Of a DNA stretch of 49,837 bases, positions 1-8,644 are shown in pieces. Every line of letters starts with the position of its first letter. Position 1 is the first letter of the stretch. A program made the position numbers and the translations under genes. This DNA comes from JAEZVV01 sp036652035 (GTDB taxonomy: Bacteria; Pseudomonadota; Gammaproteobacteria; Burkholderiales; Burkholderiaceae_F): positions 1 to 49,837 of the forward strand of contig JAVVWR010000016.1 of assembly GCA_036652035.1 (NCBI GenBank), given 5' to 3'. A model generated the notes under the pieces. It worked only from the letters and a program-made list of their open reading frames with translations. It had not been told where the DNA came from and did not search any database.

Positions 1-57
1 CCGGCTCGGCGCGCGACATTCGCGCCACACGATGGCGGAATCCCGCTGGCTGGAACG

Positions 58-73
58 TTGACGTAAACGTAAA
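58..73 (+). promoter_or_regulatory. Probable LiuR (MerR-family) operator
   Basis: The 16-mer TTGACGTAAACGTAAA has the dyad form TTnACGTnnACGTnAA. That matches the known operator style of LiuR, the MerR-family regulator of leucine/isovalerate genes in proteobacteria. It lies about 50 bp upstream of liuB, the first gene of the liu cluster seen here. I could not place a convincing -10 box at MerR-type spacing, so only the operator is called. Confidence 0.65.
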
Positions 74-123
74 GTTCGCGCCAGACCGTCTACCATGCGG
101 GTTTTCCAGCCCGCCGCCGCGTC

Positions 124-1731
124 ATGAGCGTTCTCGCCAGTCAGATCAACACCCGTTCCGACGAATTCAAGGCTTCGCGCAAGGCCATGGCCGGCCTCGT
201 GGCCGATCTCAAGCAGAAGGTCGCGCGGGTCGCCGAGGGCGGCGGCGCCGAGGCGCGCGCCAAGCACATGGCGCGCGGCAAGCTGCTGCCACGCGAGCGG
301 GTCGAACTGCTGCTCGACCCCGGCACGCCCTTCCTGGAACTCTCCCAGCTCGCGGCCCACGGCATGTACGGCGACGCCGCGCCGGGCGCCGGAATCATCA
401 CCGGCGTGGGCCGGGTGGCCGGGCGCGAATGCGTGATCGTCTGCAACGACGCCACCGTCAAGGGCGGCACCTACTTTCCGATCACGGTAAAGAAGCACCT
501 GCGCGCGCAGGAGATCGCGCGCGAGAACCGTCTGCCCTGCATCTATCTGGTGGATTCGGGCGGCGCCAACCTGCCCAACCAGGACGAGGTCTTCCCCGAC
601 CGCGAGCACTTCGGCCGGATCTTTTTCAACCAGGCCACGCTCTCGGCCGAGGGCATTCCGCAGATCGCGGTGGTGATGGGTTCGTGCACCGCGGGCGGCG
701 CCTATGTGCCGGCGATGAGCGACGAATCGATCATCGTCAAGAACCAGGGCACGATCTTTCTTGGCGGCCCGCCGCTGGTCAAAGCCGCCACCGGCGAGGT
801 GGTGAGCGCTGAAGACCTGGGCGGCGGCGACGTCCACACCCGGCTCTCGGGCGTGGTCGATCACCTGGCCGCGAGCGACGCTCACGCGCTCGCGCTGGCG
901 CGCCGCTCGCTGGCGACAAGCAATTACAGGAAGCCCGTCACGCAGGCCTTGCGCGAGCCGCGCCCGCCGCGCTGCTCGCCGGATGAACTCTACGGAATCA
1001 TCCCGACCGACACCCGCAAGCCCTTCGACGTGCGCGAGATCATCGCCCGCCTGGTCGATGGCTCCGAGTTCGACGAGTTCAAGGCGCGCTTTGGCACCAC
1101 GCTGGTGTGCGGCTTTGCGTGGATCGAGGGCATGCCGGTCGGCATCGTCGCCAACAACGGCATCCTGTTTTCCGAGAGCGCGCAAAAGGGCGCCCACTTC
1201 ATCGAGCTGTGCTGCCAGCGCAAGGTGCCGCTCGTCTTTCTGCAGAACATCACCGGCTTCATGGTCGGCCGCAAGTACGAGAACGAGGGCATCGCCCGCC
1301 ACGGCGCCAAGATGGTCACCGCGGTCGCTTGCGCGCAAGTGCCCAAGTTCACGGTCATCCTCGGCGGCAGCTTTGGCGCCGGCAATTACGGCATGGCCGG
1401 CCGCGCTTTCGGCCCGCGCTTTCTGTGGATGTGGCCCAACGCGCGGATCAGCGTGATGGGCGGCGAGCAGGCCGCGAGCGTTCTGGCCACCGTGCGCCGC
1501 GACGGCATCGAGGGCAAGGGCGGCGCCTGGAGCGCTGCCGACGAAGAAGCTTTCAAGGCCCCGATCCGCGACCAGTACGAGGCGCAAGGCCACCCGTATT
1601 ACGCCAGCGCCCGGCTGTGGGACGACGGCGTGATCGACCCCATGGACACGCGCGCCTGCCTGGCGCTAGGCCTGTCGGCCGCGCTCAACGCCCCCGTGGG
1701 CGAACCCCGCTTCGGCGTGTTCCGGATGTAG
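124..1731 (+). CDS. liuB: Methylcrotonoyl-CoA carboxylase, carboxyltransferase (beta) subunit
   Basis: A 535-residue biotin-dependent carboxyltransferase. It transfers CO2 from carboxybiotin on LiuD to 3-methylcrotonyl-CoA, giving 3-methylglutaconyl-CoA in cytosolic leucine degradation. The length is normal for MCC-beta. Visible family signatures are GGTYFPITVKKHLRAQEIA (about residues 116-134), the VDSGGANLPNQDEVFPD segment that separates MCC from propionyl-CoA carboxylase, MGSCTAGGAYVPAMSDE, and a C-terminal GGSFGAGNYGMAGRAF acyl-CoA site. It is the first gene behind the LiuR-like site, and a DinB-family gene follows after two bases. The biotin partner liuD lies about 2.8 kb downstream. Isovaleryl-CoA dehydrogenase (liuA) is not in the window. 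Confidence 0.96.
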   Translation: MSVLASQINTRSDEFKASRKAMAGLVADLKQKVARVAEGGGAEARAKHMARGKLLPRERVELLLDPGTPFLELSQLAAHGMYGDAAPGAGIITGVGRVAGRECVIVCNDATVKGGTYFPITVKKHLRAQEIARENRLPCIYLVDSGGANLPNQDEVFPDREHFGRIFFNQATLSAEGIPQIAVVMGSCTAGGAYVPAMSDESIIVKNQGTIFLGGPPLVKAATGEVVSAEDLGGGDVHTRLSGVVDHLAASDAHALALARRSLATSNYRKPVTQALREPRPPRCSPDELYGIIPTDTRKPFDVREIIARLVDGSEFDEFKARFGTTLVCGFAWIEGMPVGIVANNGILFSESAQKGAHFIELCCQRKVPLVFLQNITGFMVGRKYENEGIARHGAKMVTAVACAQVPKFTVILGGSFGAGNYGMAGRAFGPRFLWMWPNARISVMGGEQAASVLATVRRDGIEGKGGAWSAADEEAFKAPIRDQYEAQGHPYYASARLWDDGVIDPMDTRACLALGLSAALNAPVGEPRFGVFRM

Positions 1732-1733
1732 TG

Positions 1734-2282
1734 ATGAACGACGCCGCGTGCCTGCGCCAGCAACTTCTCGTTCTGGCGCGCTACAACGCCTGGGCGAGCC
1801 GACGCCTGTTTGCCGCGGTCGATGCGCTGGGCGAGAACGACTACCGGCGCGAGCTGGGCCTTTTCTTTGGCAGCATCCACCGCACCCTCAACCACCTGCT
1901 GGTAGGGGAGCACGAGCTGTGGTTTGCCCGCTTTGCTCGCGGTCAATCGCCCCGGATCGCGCTCGATGCCGAAATCGAGCCCGACCGCGCCCGGCTGCGA
2001 GATCGACTGCTCACCGGTGCGTTGAACTGGGCGCCCTTCATCGAGGGACTCAGCCCCGAGCGGCTTGCCAGCCAGCTCGATTACACCAGCTCGCGCGGCG
2101 AGCCGCAGTCGCTGCCATTTGTGCCGACCTTGATCCACGTCTTCAACCACGGCACCCATCACCGCGGCCAGATCACGGCGGCGCTCACGGCACTGGGGCA
2201 GACTGCGCCAGAACTCGACCTGGTCTATCTGCTGGTCGAGGAGAACGTCCCTCCCTCCTCAGCAAGAAAGTCGCAGTCATGA
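1734..2282 (+). CDS. DinB family protein
   Basis: A 182-residue protein of the DinB/YfiT four-helix-bundle superfamily. Its members are metal-binding, and some are thiol-dependent S-transferases. Family features are the N-terminal LARYNAWASRRLF, the metal-type histidines in HRTLNHLLVGEHELWF, and the C-terminal HVFNHGTHHRGQI. The ATG at 1734 follows the liuB stop by two bases. A GTG directly before it (1731) is an alternative start. The 3' end overlaps the next gene as ATGA. The tight coupling to liu genes suggests co-expression, but DinB proteins have no known step in leucine breakdown. A role in handling a reactive or thiol intermediate would be a guess. Confidence 0.88.
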   Translation: MNDAACLRQQLLVLARYNAWASRRLFAAVDALGENDYRRELGLFFGSIHRTLNHLLVGEHELWFARFARGQSPRIALDAEIEPDRARLRDRLLTGALNWAPFIEGLSPERLASQLDYTSSRGEPQSLPFVPTLIHVFNHGTHHRGQITAALTALGQTAPELDLVYLLVEENVPPSSARKSQS

Positions 2283-3130
2283 GCCGCACCCACAGCCGTC
2301 GGATCCCGGCGCTTGCCTTCTGCCTCGCCAGCATGTTTTCTCTTGCCGCCCAGGCCGAAGAGATCACCCTCCCGATGAGCGATGGCGGATCGCTCCAGGC
2401 CCACTGGTTTCCCGCCCCCACCAGCGAAGCGCGCGCTACCGTGGTCGCGCTGCACGGCTGCGGCGGCCTCTACCAGCGCGACGGCAAGACGCTCGACTCG
2501 CGCTACCCGGACTATGTTGAGTTCCTGCATTCCCGCGGCTACCACGTGCTGCTGCCCGACAGCCTTGGCTCGCGCGGATCGGGCCCGCTCTGTTCGCTCA
2601 AATACCGCGACCGCAAGGTCAACTTCGAAATGCGCCGCAACGACGTGATCGATGCGGTCAACTGGGCCGCACGCCAACCGCAGGTTGACGCCAAGCGCAT
2701 CGCCCTGCTCGGCTGGTCGCATGGCGCGATGACCACGCTCACCGCGATCGATTCGAGCCGCCCCGGTGCACCTGCGATCGCTGGCGCCGCCATGTTCTAC
2801 CCGGGCTGCGGCGCCATCTCCAAGCGCAACGATTACAGGGTTGAGGTGCCGACCCTGATGATGCTGGGCGCCAAGGACGACTGGACGGCGCCCGCCTCCT
2901 GCGAGAAGCTGGCCAAGCGGCTGGCGAACGAAGACCCGGCACGCGAGTTCCGTTTGGTGGTCTACCCCGACAGCGTCCACGCTTTTGACTCGAAGAACCC
3001 GGTGCGCGCCCGCAGCGACGTTCCCAACGGCGTCGACAAGAGCGGCGTGCACGTGGGCGGCAACCCGGTGGCGCGCGAAGCCTCGCGCGCCGAACTCGAT
3101 CTTTTCTTGCAGCGCATCTTCAAACCATGA
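2279..3130 (+). CDS. Exported dienelactone hydrolase family protein
   Basis: A 283-residue alpha/beta hydrolase with a signal peptide ending near AQA (residue 26), so the mature enzyme should be periplasmic. The dienelactone-hydrolase layout is clear: an oxyanion-loop VALHGCGG, a nucleophile elbow GWSHGA (Ser147), an acid in GAKDDW (Asp200/201) and a histidine in SVHAF (His234). Many DLH enzymes use Cys as nucleophile; this one has Ser, as in other exported members. The start ATG overlaps the DinB stop (ATGA) and the 3' end overlaps liuC. The substrate is unknown. An esterase or lactonase is the safe call. Confidence 0.88.
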   Translation: MSRTHSRRIPALAFCLASMFSLAAQAEEITLPMSDGGSLQAHWFPAPTSEARATVVALHGCGGLYQRDGKTLDSRYPDYVEFLHSRGYHVLLPDSLGSRGSGPLCSLKYRDRKVNFEMRRNDVIDAVNWAARQPQVDAKRIALLGWSHGAMTTLTAIDSSRPGAPAIAGAAMFYPGCGAISKRNDYRVEVPTLMMLGAKDDWTAPASCEKLAKRLANEDPAREFRLVVYPDSVHAFDSKNPVRARSDVPNGVDKSGVHVGGNPVAREASRAELDLFLQRIFKP

Positions 3131-3957
3131 GCGACGAAACCCTCGAGATCCAGATTGCGCAAGGCGTCGCCATCGTCTGGCTGGCGCGAGAAAAAGTGCG
3201 CAACGCCTTCAACGAACGTTCGATCGCCGAGATCACCCAGGCCTTCACTGCGCTGGGCCGCGACGACGAGGTGCGCGTGGTGGTGCTGGCCGCGCGCGGC
3301 CCGGCTTTCTGCGCGGGGGCGGATCTGGAGTGGATGCGAAAAATGGCGGGCTACTCGCACGACGAGAATCTCCTTGACGCCGGACGGCTCGCCGCCATGC
3401 TGGCGGCGATCGCCAACTGCCCCAAGCCGGTCGTGGCCCGCGTCCATGGCGACGCGGTCGCTGGCGGCGTGGGGCTGGTGGCGGCCTGCGACATTGCGCT
3501 GGCCAGCCATGACGCCGCCTTCTGCCTGTCGGAAGTCAAGCTCGGCCTGATCCCCGCCACCATCGCGCCGTATGTGATGCGGGCGATCGGCGCGCGCCAG
3601 GCACAGCGCTATTTTCTGAGCGCCGAGAAGTTCGATTCGACCGAGGCCTGCCGCATCGGCCTGATCCACGAGGCCGTTCCCGCCGGGCAGCTCGACGCCC
3701 GCCTCAACGAACTGCTCGCCGCCCTGCTTCAGACCAGCCGCGAGGCCAGCGCCCAAGCCAAGCGCCTGGTGCTCGATCTTGCCGACCGCCCAATCGACGC
3801 CGATCTGATCGCCGACACCGTCGAGCGGATCGCTCGCGTTCGCGCCAGCGGCGACGGCCGTGAAGGCATCACCGCCTTTCTCGAGAAGCGCAAACCGCGC
3901 TGGGTGCGCGAGTTCGAGGACATGCAGGCCGCGGCCGACGACGACGAAGAGATGTGA
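3127..3957 (+). CDS. liuC: Methylglutaconyl-CoA hydratase (enoyl-CoA hydratase family)
   Basis: A 276-residue crotonase-fold enzyme expected to hydrate 3-methylglutaconyl-CoA to HMG-CoA. Crotonase motifs are visible: ARGPAFCAGADLEWM (oxyanion hole and CoA binding), GGVGLVAACDIALAS, and the SEVKLGLIPATIAPYV active-site segment. The specific assignment rests on its position between liuB and liuD; the motifs alone would only say enoyl-CoA hydratase/isomerase. The start overlaps the previous stop as ATGA. The C-terminus is acidic (AAADDDEEM). Confidence 0.9.
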   Translation: MSDETLEIQIAQGVAIVWLAREKVRNAFNERSIAEITQAFTALGRDDEVRVVVLAARGPAFCAGADLEWMRKMAGYSHDENLLDAGRLAAMLAAIANCPKPVVARVHGDAVAGGVGLVAACDIALASHDAAFCLSEVKLGLIPATIAPYVMRAIGARQAQRYFLSAEKFDSTEACRIGLIHEAVPAGQLDARLNELLAALLQTSREASAQAKRLVLDLADRPIDADLIADTVERIARVRASGDGREGITAFLEKRKPRWVREFEDMQAAADDDEEM

Positions 3958-3964
3958 GCTCGCC

Positions 3965-4558
3965 ATGCCCGCCAGCTTCGACCTCACCCAACTGATCGCC
4001 CTGGCCGCCGCGCTTGGCTTTGCCAGCGGCATCCGCCTTTACGCGGTAGTGCTCGCGGTCGGCCTGGCCGGTGCTCTGGGTTGGGTCGAATTGCCGGGTG
4101 GCTTGAGCGTTCTGACCCAACCCTGGGTGATCGGCTTGACCGGCATTTTCGTTGCGCTCGAGTTTCTCGCCGACAAGATCCCCGGCATCGACACCGTGTG
4201 GGATTCGCTCTCGACCTTCATCCGCATCCCCGGCGGCGCGCTGCTTGCCGCCAGCGTGTTCGGCTTTGACCAGACCACTGCCGCCGCGATCGCCGCCGTG
4301 CTGGGCGGATCGCTCGCCGCCACCGGCCACTTCGCCAAGGCCAGCGCGCGAGCCGCGATCAACACCTCGCCCGAGCCGATCAGCAATGTCGCCGCCTCGA
4401 CCGCCGAAGACGCCGGCATCCTCGGCCTGGTGTGGCTGGCCTTTGCTCATCCGGTCACCGCCATCGCCACCGTGGCCTTGATGGCCGCTGCATCGGCTTG
4501 GTTGATCTTCAAGTTCATCCGCCTGGTGCGACGCCTGCTCGCCCGCCGCAGCCCCTGA
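3965..4558 (+). CDS. DUF4126 family membrane protein
   Basis: A 197-residue protein with about five hydrophobic segments and the DUF4126 pattern: an N-terminal LIALAAALGFASGIRLYAVVL, then EFLADKIPGIDTVWDSL and GGALLAASVFG. The motif NTSPEPISNVAASTAEDAG is typical of the family. Its function is unknown. The ATG at 3965 is 7 bp after the liuC stop. Homologues of this family are often seen beside liuC/liuD in betaproteobacteria, which fits a role tied to acyl-CoA metabolism or the membrane, but nothing in the sequence shows what it does. Confidence 0.85.
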   Translation: MPASFDLTQLIALAAALGFASGIRLYAVVLAVGLAGALGWVELPGGLSVLTQPWVIGLTGIFVALEFLADKIPGIDTVWDSLSTFIRIPGGALLAASVFGFDQTTAAAIAAVLGGSLAATGHFAKASARAAINTSPEPISNVAASTAEDAGILGLVWLAFAHPVTAIATVALMAAASAWLIFKFIRLVRRLLARRSP

Positions 4559-4577
4559 CATCCCGCAAGGAGACCCG

Positions 4578-6617
4578 GTGTTTTCCAAGATCCTGATCGC
4601 CAACCGCGGCGAAATTGCCTGCCGCGTCATCACCACCGCGCGCCGCTTGGGAATTGCCACCGTCGCCGTGTATTCCGACGCCGACGCGGGCAGCCGCCCT
4701 GTGGCGCTGGCCGACGAAGCGGTTCGCCTCGGCCCCGCACCGGCGCGAGACAGCTATCTGCGAGCCGACCTGATCCTCGCCGCAGCTCGCGCCACCGGCG
4801 CGCAGGCGATCCACCCGGGCTACGGCTTTCTGTCCGAAAACGAGGCTTTCGCCAGCGCTTGCGCCGCCGCGGGCGTGGTCTTTATCGGCCCGCCGCCCGC
4901 CGCGATTGCCGCGATGGGCAGCAAGAGCCAAGCCAAGGCCTTGATGGAACGAGCCGCCGTGCCGCTGGTGCCGGGCTACCACGGCGACCAGCAGGACCCG
5001 GCTTTTCTGCGCGGCGAGGCCGACCGCATCGGCTACCCGGTGCTGATCAAGGCGAGCGCCGGCGGCGGCGGCAAGGGCATGCGCGTGGTCGAGCGCTCGG
5101 CCGAATTCGAGGCCGCGCTGGCTTCTTGCCAGCGCGAGGCGGCGGCGAGCTTTGGCGACACCCGGGTGTTGATCGAGAAATACCTGCAGCAGCCGCGCCA
5201 CATCGAGATCCAGGTGTTTGCCGATGCGCTGGGCGGCTGCGTCTATCTGGGCGAGCGCGATTGCTCGGTCCAGCGCCGCCACCAGAAGGTGATCGAGGAA
5301 GCGCCCGCCCCCGGTCTGAGCGAGGCGCGCCGCCGCGCGATGGGCGAGGCCGCCGTGGCTGCTGCGCGCGCGGTGGGCTATGTGGGCGCGGGAACGGTCG
5401 AGTTCATCGCTGCGCCCGACGGCGAGTTCTACTTCATGGAGATGAACACTCGCCTGCAGGTCGAGCACCCGGTGACCGAGATGATCACCGGCACCGACCT
5501 GGTCGAGTGGCAGCTGCGCATTGCGGCGGGCGAGCCCTTGCCGCTGGCGCAGGACGCCATCGGCCTCAAGGGCCACGCGATCGAGGCGCGGATCTACGCC
5601 GAGAACCCCGAGCGCGGTTTTCTGCCCTCGATCGGCGTGCTCTCTCACTTTGGCCAGCCCGATCACGTGTCCTTCGTTCGGAACTCCGACGGCGAGTCCT
5701 TCCATGCGCCGGCGCCGGTGCGGATTGATTCCGGCGTTCGCGCCGGCGACGAGATCAGCCCGCACTACGACCCCATGATCGCCAAGCTGATCGTGTGGGG
5801 CGAAGACCGCGCGCAGGCGATCACCCGGATGCGGGCGGCGCTCGCCCAGACGCACATCGTGGGCGTGGCCAACAATGTCGATTTTCTTGAGCGGCTGATG
5901 GCCAACGCCGCGTTTGCCACGGCGCAGCTCGACACCGGTCTGATCGAACGCGAGCGCGACGCTCTGTTTTCCGATGCCAATCGCGTTTCCGAGGAAACGC
6001 TGGCCCTGGCTTGCGCGCGAATCCTGATCGATGAAGCCGCCGCGCAAGGGCGCGATCCCTGGTCGTGCACCTCGGGCTGGCGACTCAACCACAGTTACAC
6101 GCGCACCCTCGCCTTCAAGAGCGAGAAGGGCGTGCACGAGGTCGCGCTTGAATACGCGCGCGACGGCTTCGTCTTGCACCACGCCGGGATCCAGGCGCGC
6201 TTGGCCATCGACGCCACCGACGCCACCACCGCCACCGACGGCACCGGGATCAGCCTGCAATTGGCCGGCCGCACCCTGCATGCCGACGTGGTGCGCAGCG
6301 GGGATGAATTGCATGTGTTCGCCCAGAGCCGCCACGGCGTGCTCGCCCTGATCGACGTGATCGCCCAGTCGGCCGGCGGCGATGCCGCGGGCGGCGGCCT
6401 CACCGCGCCGATGCCGGGCAAGGTGGTCGCGGTCTTGGCGCCGGCCGGAACCGCGGTCGCCGCCGGAACCCCGCTGCTGGTGATGGAAGCGATGAAAATG
6501 GAACACACCCTCCTCGCCCCGGCGGCGGGGGAGGTGGCCGAAGTCTTGTACGGCGTGGGCGATCAGGTCGCCGAAGGCGCCGAGCTGATCCGATTCACTG
6601 TGAGCGAAGCTGCATGA
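4578..6617 (+). CDS. liuD: Methylcrotonoyl-CoA carboxylase, biotin carboxylase/carrier (alpha) subunit
   Basis: A 679-residue subunit that carboxylates its own biotin using ATP and bicarbonate and works with LiuB. Order of domains: biotin carboxylase N-domain (FSKILIANRGEIACRVI), ATP-grasp (KASAGGGGKGMRVV, then EMNTRLQVEHPVTE), biotin carboxylase C-domain, a linker, and a C-terminal biotinyl domain with EAMKMEH, biotinyl lysine at Lys640. The length is normal. The start is GTG at 4578, supported by AGGAG six to ten bases upstream. The gene ends by overlapping the next one as ATGA. Confidence 0.96.
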   Translation: MFSKILIANRGEIACRVITTARRLGIATVAVYSDADAGSRPVALADEAVRLGPAPARDSYLRADLILAAARATGAQAIHPGYGFLSENEAFASACAAAGVVFIGPPPAAIAAMGSKSQAKALMERAAVPLVPGYHGDQQDPAFLRGEADRIGYPVLIKASAGGGGKGMRVVERSAEFEAALASCQREAAASFGDTRVLIEKYLQQPRHIEIQVFADALGGCVYLGERDCSVQRRHQKVIEEAPAPGLSEARRRAMGEAAVAAARAVGYVGAGTVEFIAAPDGEFYFMEMNTRLQVEHPVTEMITGTDLVEWQLRIAAGEPLPLAQDAIGLKGHAIEARIYAENPERGFLPSIGVLSHFGQPDHVSFVRNSDGESFHAPAPVRIDSGVRAGDEISPHYDPMIAKLIVWGEDRAQAITRMRAALAQTHIVGVANNVDFLERLMANAAFATAQLDTGLIERERDALFSDANRVSEETLALACARILIDEAAAQGRDPWSCTSGWRLNHSYTRTLAFKSEKGVHEVALEYARDGFVLHHAGIQARLAIDATDATTATDGTGISLQLAGRTLHADVVRSGDELHVFAQSRHGVLALIDVIAQSAGGDAAGGGLTAPMPGKVVAVLAPAGTAVAAGTPLLVMEAMKMEHTLLAPAAGEVAEVLYGVGDQVAEGAELIRFTVSEAA

Positions 6618-7555
6618 AAATCCTGTTGAGCACCTCGGCCGGCGCCCGCGCCAAATACGAAGCCGCTTTCGCCGCCGCCCTGCCGCAAGCCCGATTTTTC
6701 TGGCGCGACGCGGCCGACACCGCCGTCAACCCGCACGCCGAACAGGCCGACTACGCCATCGTATGGAAGCCCGCCGCGGCGGTTCTGGCCGAACAGCGCT
6801 CGCTGCAAGCCGTGTTCAACCTTGGCGCCGGGGTCGACGCCCTGCTCGCTCTGCCGAGCCTGCCCACCGATCTGCCGCTGTTCCGACTCGAAGACGCCGG
6901 CATGGCGCAGCCCATGGCGCGTTACGCGCTGGCGGCGGTGATGCGGCATGAACTGCGCTTTGATACCTATGCGGTTGAACAAGCACAGCTGCGCTGGTCG
7001 CCCGCGGCGCCACGACAGGCCGCGACCATGAAGGTCGGCGTTTTGGGCCTGGGGGCGATCGGCGGCGTGATCGCCCGCACGCTGGTGGCTGCCGGCTATT
7101 CGGTGCGCGGTTATTCGCGCTCGCCGCGCGCGCTCGATGGCGTGGCCTGCCTGGCAGGCAGTCAGCTCGATGAGTTCTTCACCGGGCTCGACGCCCTGGT
7201 GAGCATCCTGCCGCTCACCCGCGACACCGAAGGCCTGCTCAACCGTCAGCGCCTCTCGCGCCTGGCGCATGGCGCGCATCTGGTGAACCTTGGCCGCGGC
7301 GCCCATCTGGTGGACGCCGATCTGATCGCCCTGCTCGACTCCGGTCAGCTTGGCGGCGCCACGCTCGATGTCTTTGCCACCGAGCCGCTGCCGTGCCAGC
7401 ACCCGTTCTGGAGCCGACCCGAGATCCTGATCACGCCACATGTCTCCGGCCTGACTCCGGTCGACGCGGCGGTACGCCAGGTCGCGGCCAAGCTGCTCGG
7501 TTTTGTCGGCGGCGCGGCGGTCAGCGGCCAGGTTGACCGCCAGCGCGGCTACTGA
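6614..7555 (+). CDS. D-2-hydroxyacid dehydrogenase (glyoxylate/hydroxypyruvate reductase A-like)
   Basis: A 313-residue NAD(P)-dependent 2-hydroxyacid dehydrogenase that should interconvert 2-oxoacids and D-2-hydroxyacids in the cytosol. The Rossmann motif GLGAIG is at 145-150, the catalytic Arg lies in the VNLGRGAHLV block, the Glu near TLDVFATEPLP, and the His in ITPHVSGLT. The overall pattern resembles GhrA. It sits between liuD and the HMG-CoA lyase gene with an ATGA overlap. A link to branched-chain 2-oxoacid balance (for example 2-oxoisocaproate to 2-hydroxyisocaproate) is only inferred from that position. Confidence 0.88.
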   Translation: MKILLSTSAGARAKYEAAFAAALPQARFFWRDAADTAVNPHAEQADYAIVWKPAAAVLAEQRSLQAVFNLGAGVDALLALPSLPTDLPLFRLEDAGMAQPMARYALAAVMRHELRFDTYAVEQAQLRWSPAAPRQAATMKVGVLGLGAIGGVIARTLVAAGYSVRGYSRSPRALDGVACLAGSQLDEFFTGLDALVSILPLTRDTEGLLNRQRLSRLAHGAHLVNLGRGAHLVDADLIALLDSGQLGGATLDVFATEPLPCQHPFWSRPEILITPHVSGLTPVDAAVRQVAAKLLGFVGGAAVSGQVDRQRGY

Positions 7556-7591
7556 GCCGCCCCCAATCTTCTTGCGACCGGAGTTGCGCGC

Positions 7592-8500
7592 ATGAGCTTG
7601 CCCACCCACGTCAGTCTGGTTGAAGTCGGCCCGCGCGACGGGCTGCAGAACGAGAAGACGCCGATCCCCACCGCGCTCAAGATCGAGCTGGTGAACCGCT
7701 TGAGCGCGGCCGGCTTTGCCAAGATCGAGGTCAGCTCGTTCGTCAGCCCCAAGTGGGTGCCGCAGATGGCCGATGGCGCGGCGGTGATGGCCGCGATCGA
7801 ACGCCAGCCCGGGGTCGCGTATTCGGTCCTGGTTCCCAACCTCAAGGGCTGGGAAGCCGCCGTCGCGACGGCGCCCGATGAGATCGTGGTGTTTGGCGCC
7901 GCCAGCGAAGCCTTTTCCCAGCGCAACATCAACTGTTCGATCGAGGAGAGCATCGAGCGTTTCCGCCCCGTGACCCAGGCCGCGCTGGCCGCGGGCGTGA
8001 GGGTGCGCGGCGCGATCTCCTGCGCGCTGGGCTGCCCCTACCAGGGCGAGGTCAAGCCACAGGCGGTGGCGCGGGTGGCGCGGCTGATGCAGGGCATCGG
8101 CGTGCAGGAGATCGGCGTGGCCGACACCATTGGCACCGGCACCCCGCTGGCGAGCCGCGCCGCGATCGAAGCCGCGCTCTCGGTCTACGAACTCGATGCG
8201 GTCTCGGGCCACTTTCACGACACCTATGGCCAGGCGCTGGCCAATATCTACGCCTGTCTGGAGATGGGAGTCGCGCGCTTTGACACCAGCGTGGCGGGGC
8301 TGGGCGGCTGCCCTTACGCCCTGGGAGCCAGCGGCAACGTCGCCACCGAAGACGTGTTGTATCTGTTGCGCGGCCTTGGCATTGCCACCGGGATCGACTT
8401 CGAGCGCGTGGTCGACACCGGTCAGTGGATCAGCGCCCGGCTTGGCCGCCCGGCCTTGTCGCGCGCCGGCAATGCCACGACCGCCAGGCGCGCTGCCTGA
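7592..8500 (+). CDS. mvaB: Hydroxymethylglutaryl-CoA lyase
   Basis: A 302-residue TIM-barrel lyase that cleaves HMG-CoA to acetoacetate and acetyl-CoA, the last step of the liu pathway (also called liuE). Key residues are visible: EVGPRDGLQNE (residues 11-21), the metal-binding His-Phe-His at 207-209 in SGHFHDTYGQALAN, and the active-site Cys240 in GLGGCPYALGASGN. The length fits the family. It is 36 bp downstream of the dehydrogenase gene and closes the cluster. No obvious terminator hairpin follows before 8644. Confidence 0.96.
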   Translation: MSLPTHVSLVEVGPRDGLQNEKTPIPTALKIELVNRLSAAGFAKIEVSSFVSPKWVPQMADGAAVMAAIERQPGVAYSVLVPNLKGWEAAVATAPDEIVVFGAASEAFSQRNINCSIEESIERFRPVTQAALAAGVRVRGAISCALGCPYQGEVKPQAVARVARLMQGIGVQEIGVADTIGTGTPLASRAAIEAALSVYELDAVSGHFHDTYGQALANIYACLEMGVARFDTSVAGLGGCPYALGASGNVATEDVLYLLRGLGIATGIDFERVVDTGQWISARLGRPALSRAGNATTARRAA

Positions 8501-8644
8501 TCGTCAGCACCGAAATCACGCCACGGCCGATGTCGCGCCCGGCCCACAATTTTCGAGCTTCCGACGCGGCTCAAGGGTCAGCGGCGGGCACAGCGGCCGC
8601 GGCCTGCCTATAGTCGATCGCTATCCCGCATCCCTGGTCGGATC

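Noticed and set aside
58..96. TTGACG and TACCAT as -35/-10 promoter elements of liuB
   Set aside because: Spacing is 27 bp, too long even for MerR-type promoters.
4515..6506. Long minus-strand open frame antisense to liuD
   Set aside because: It is a shadow of the biotin carboxylase gene, with Arg/Gly/His-rich composition and no domain.
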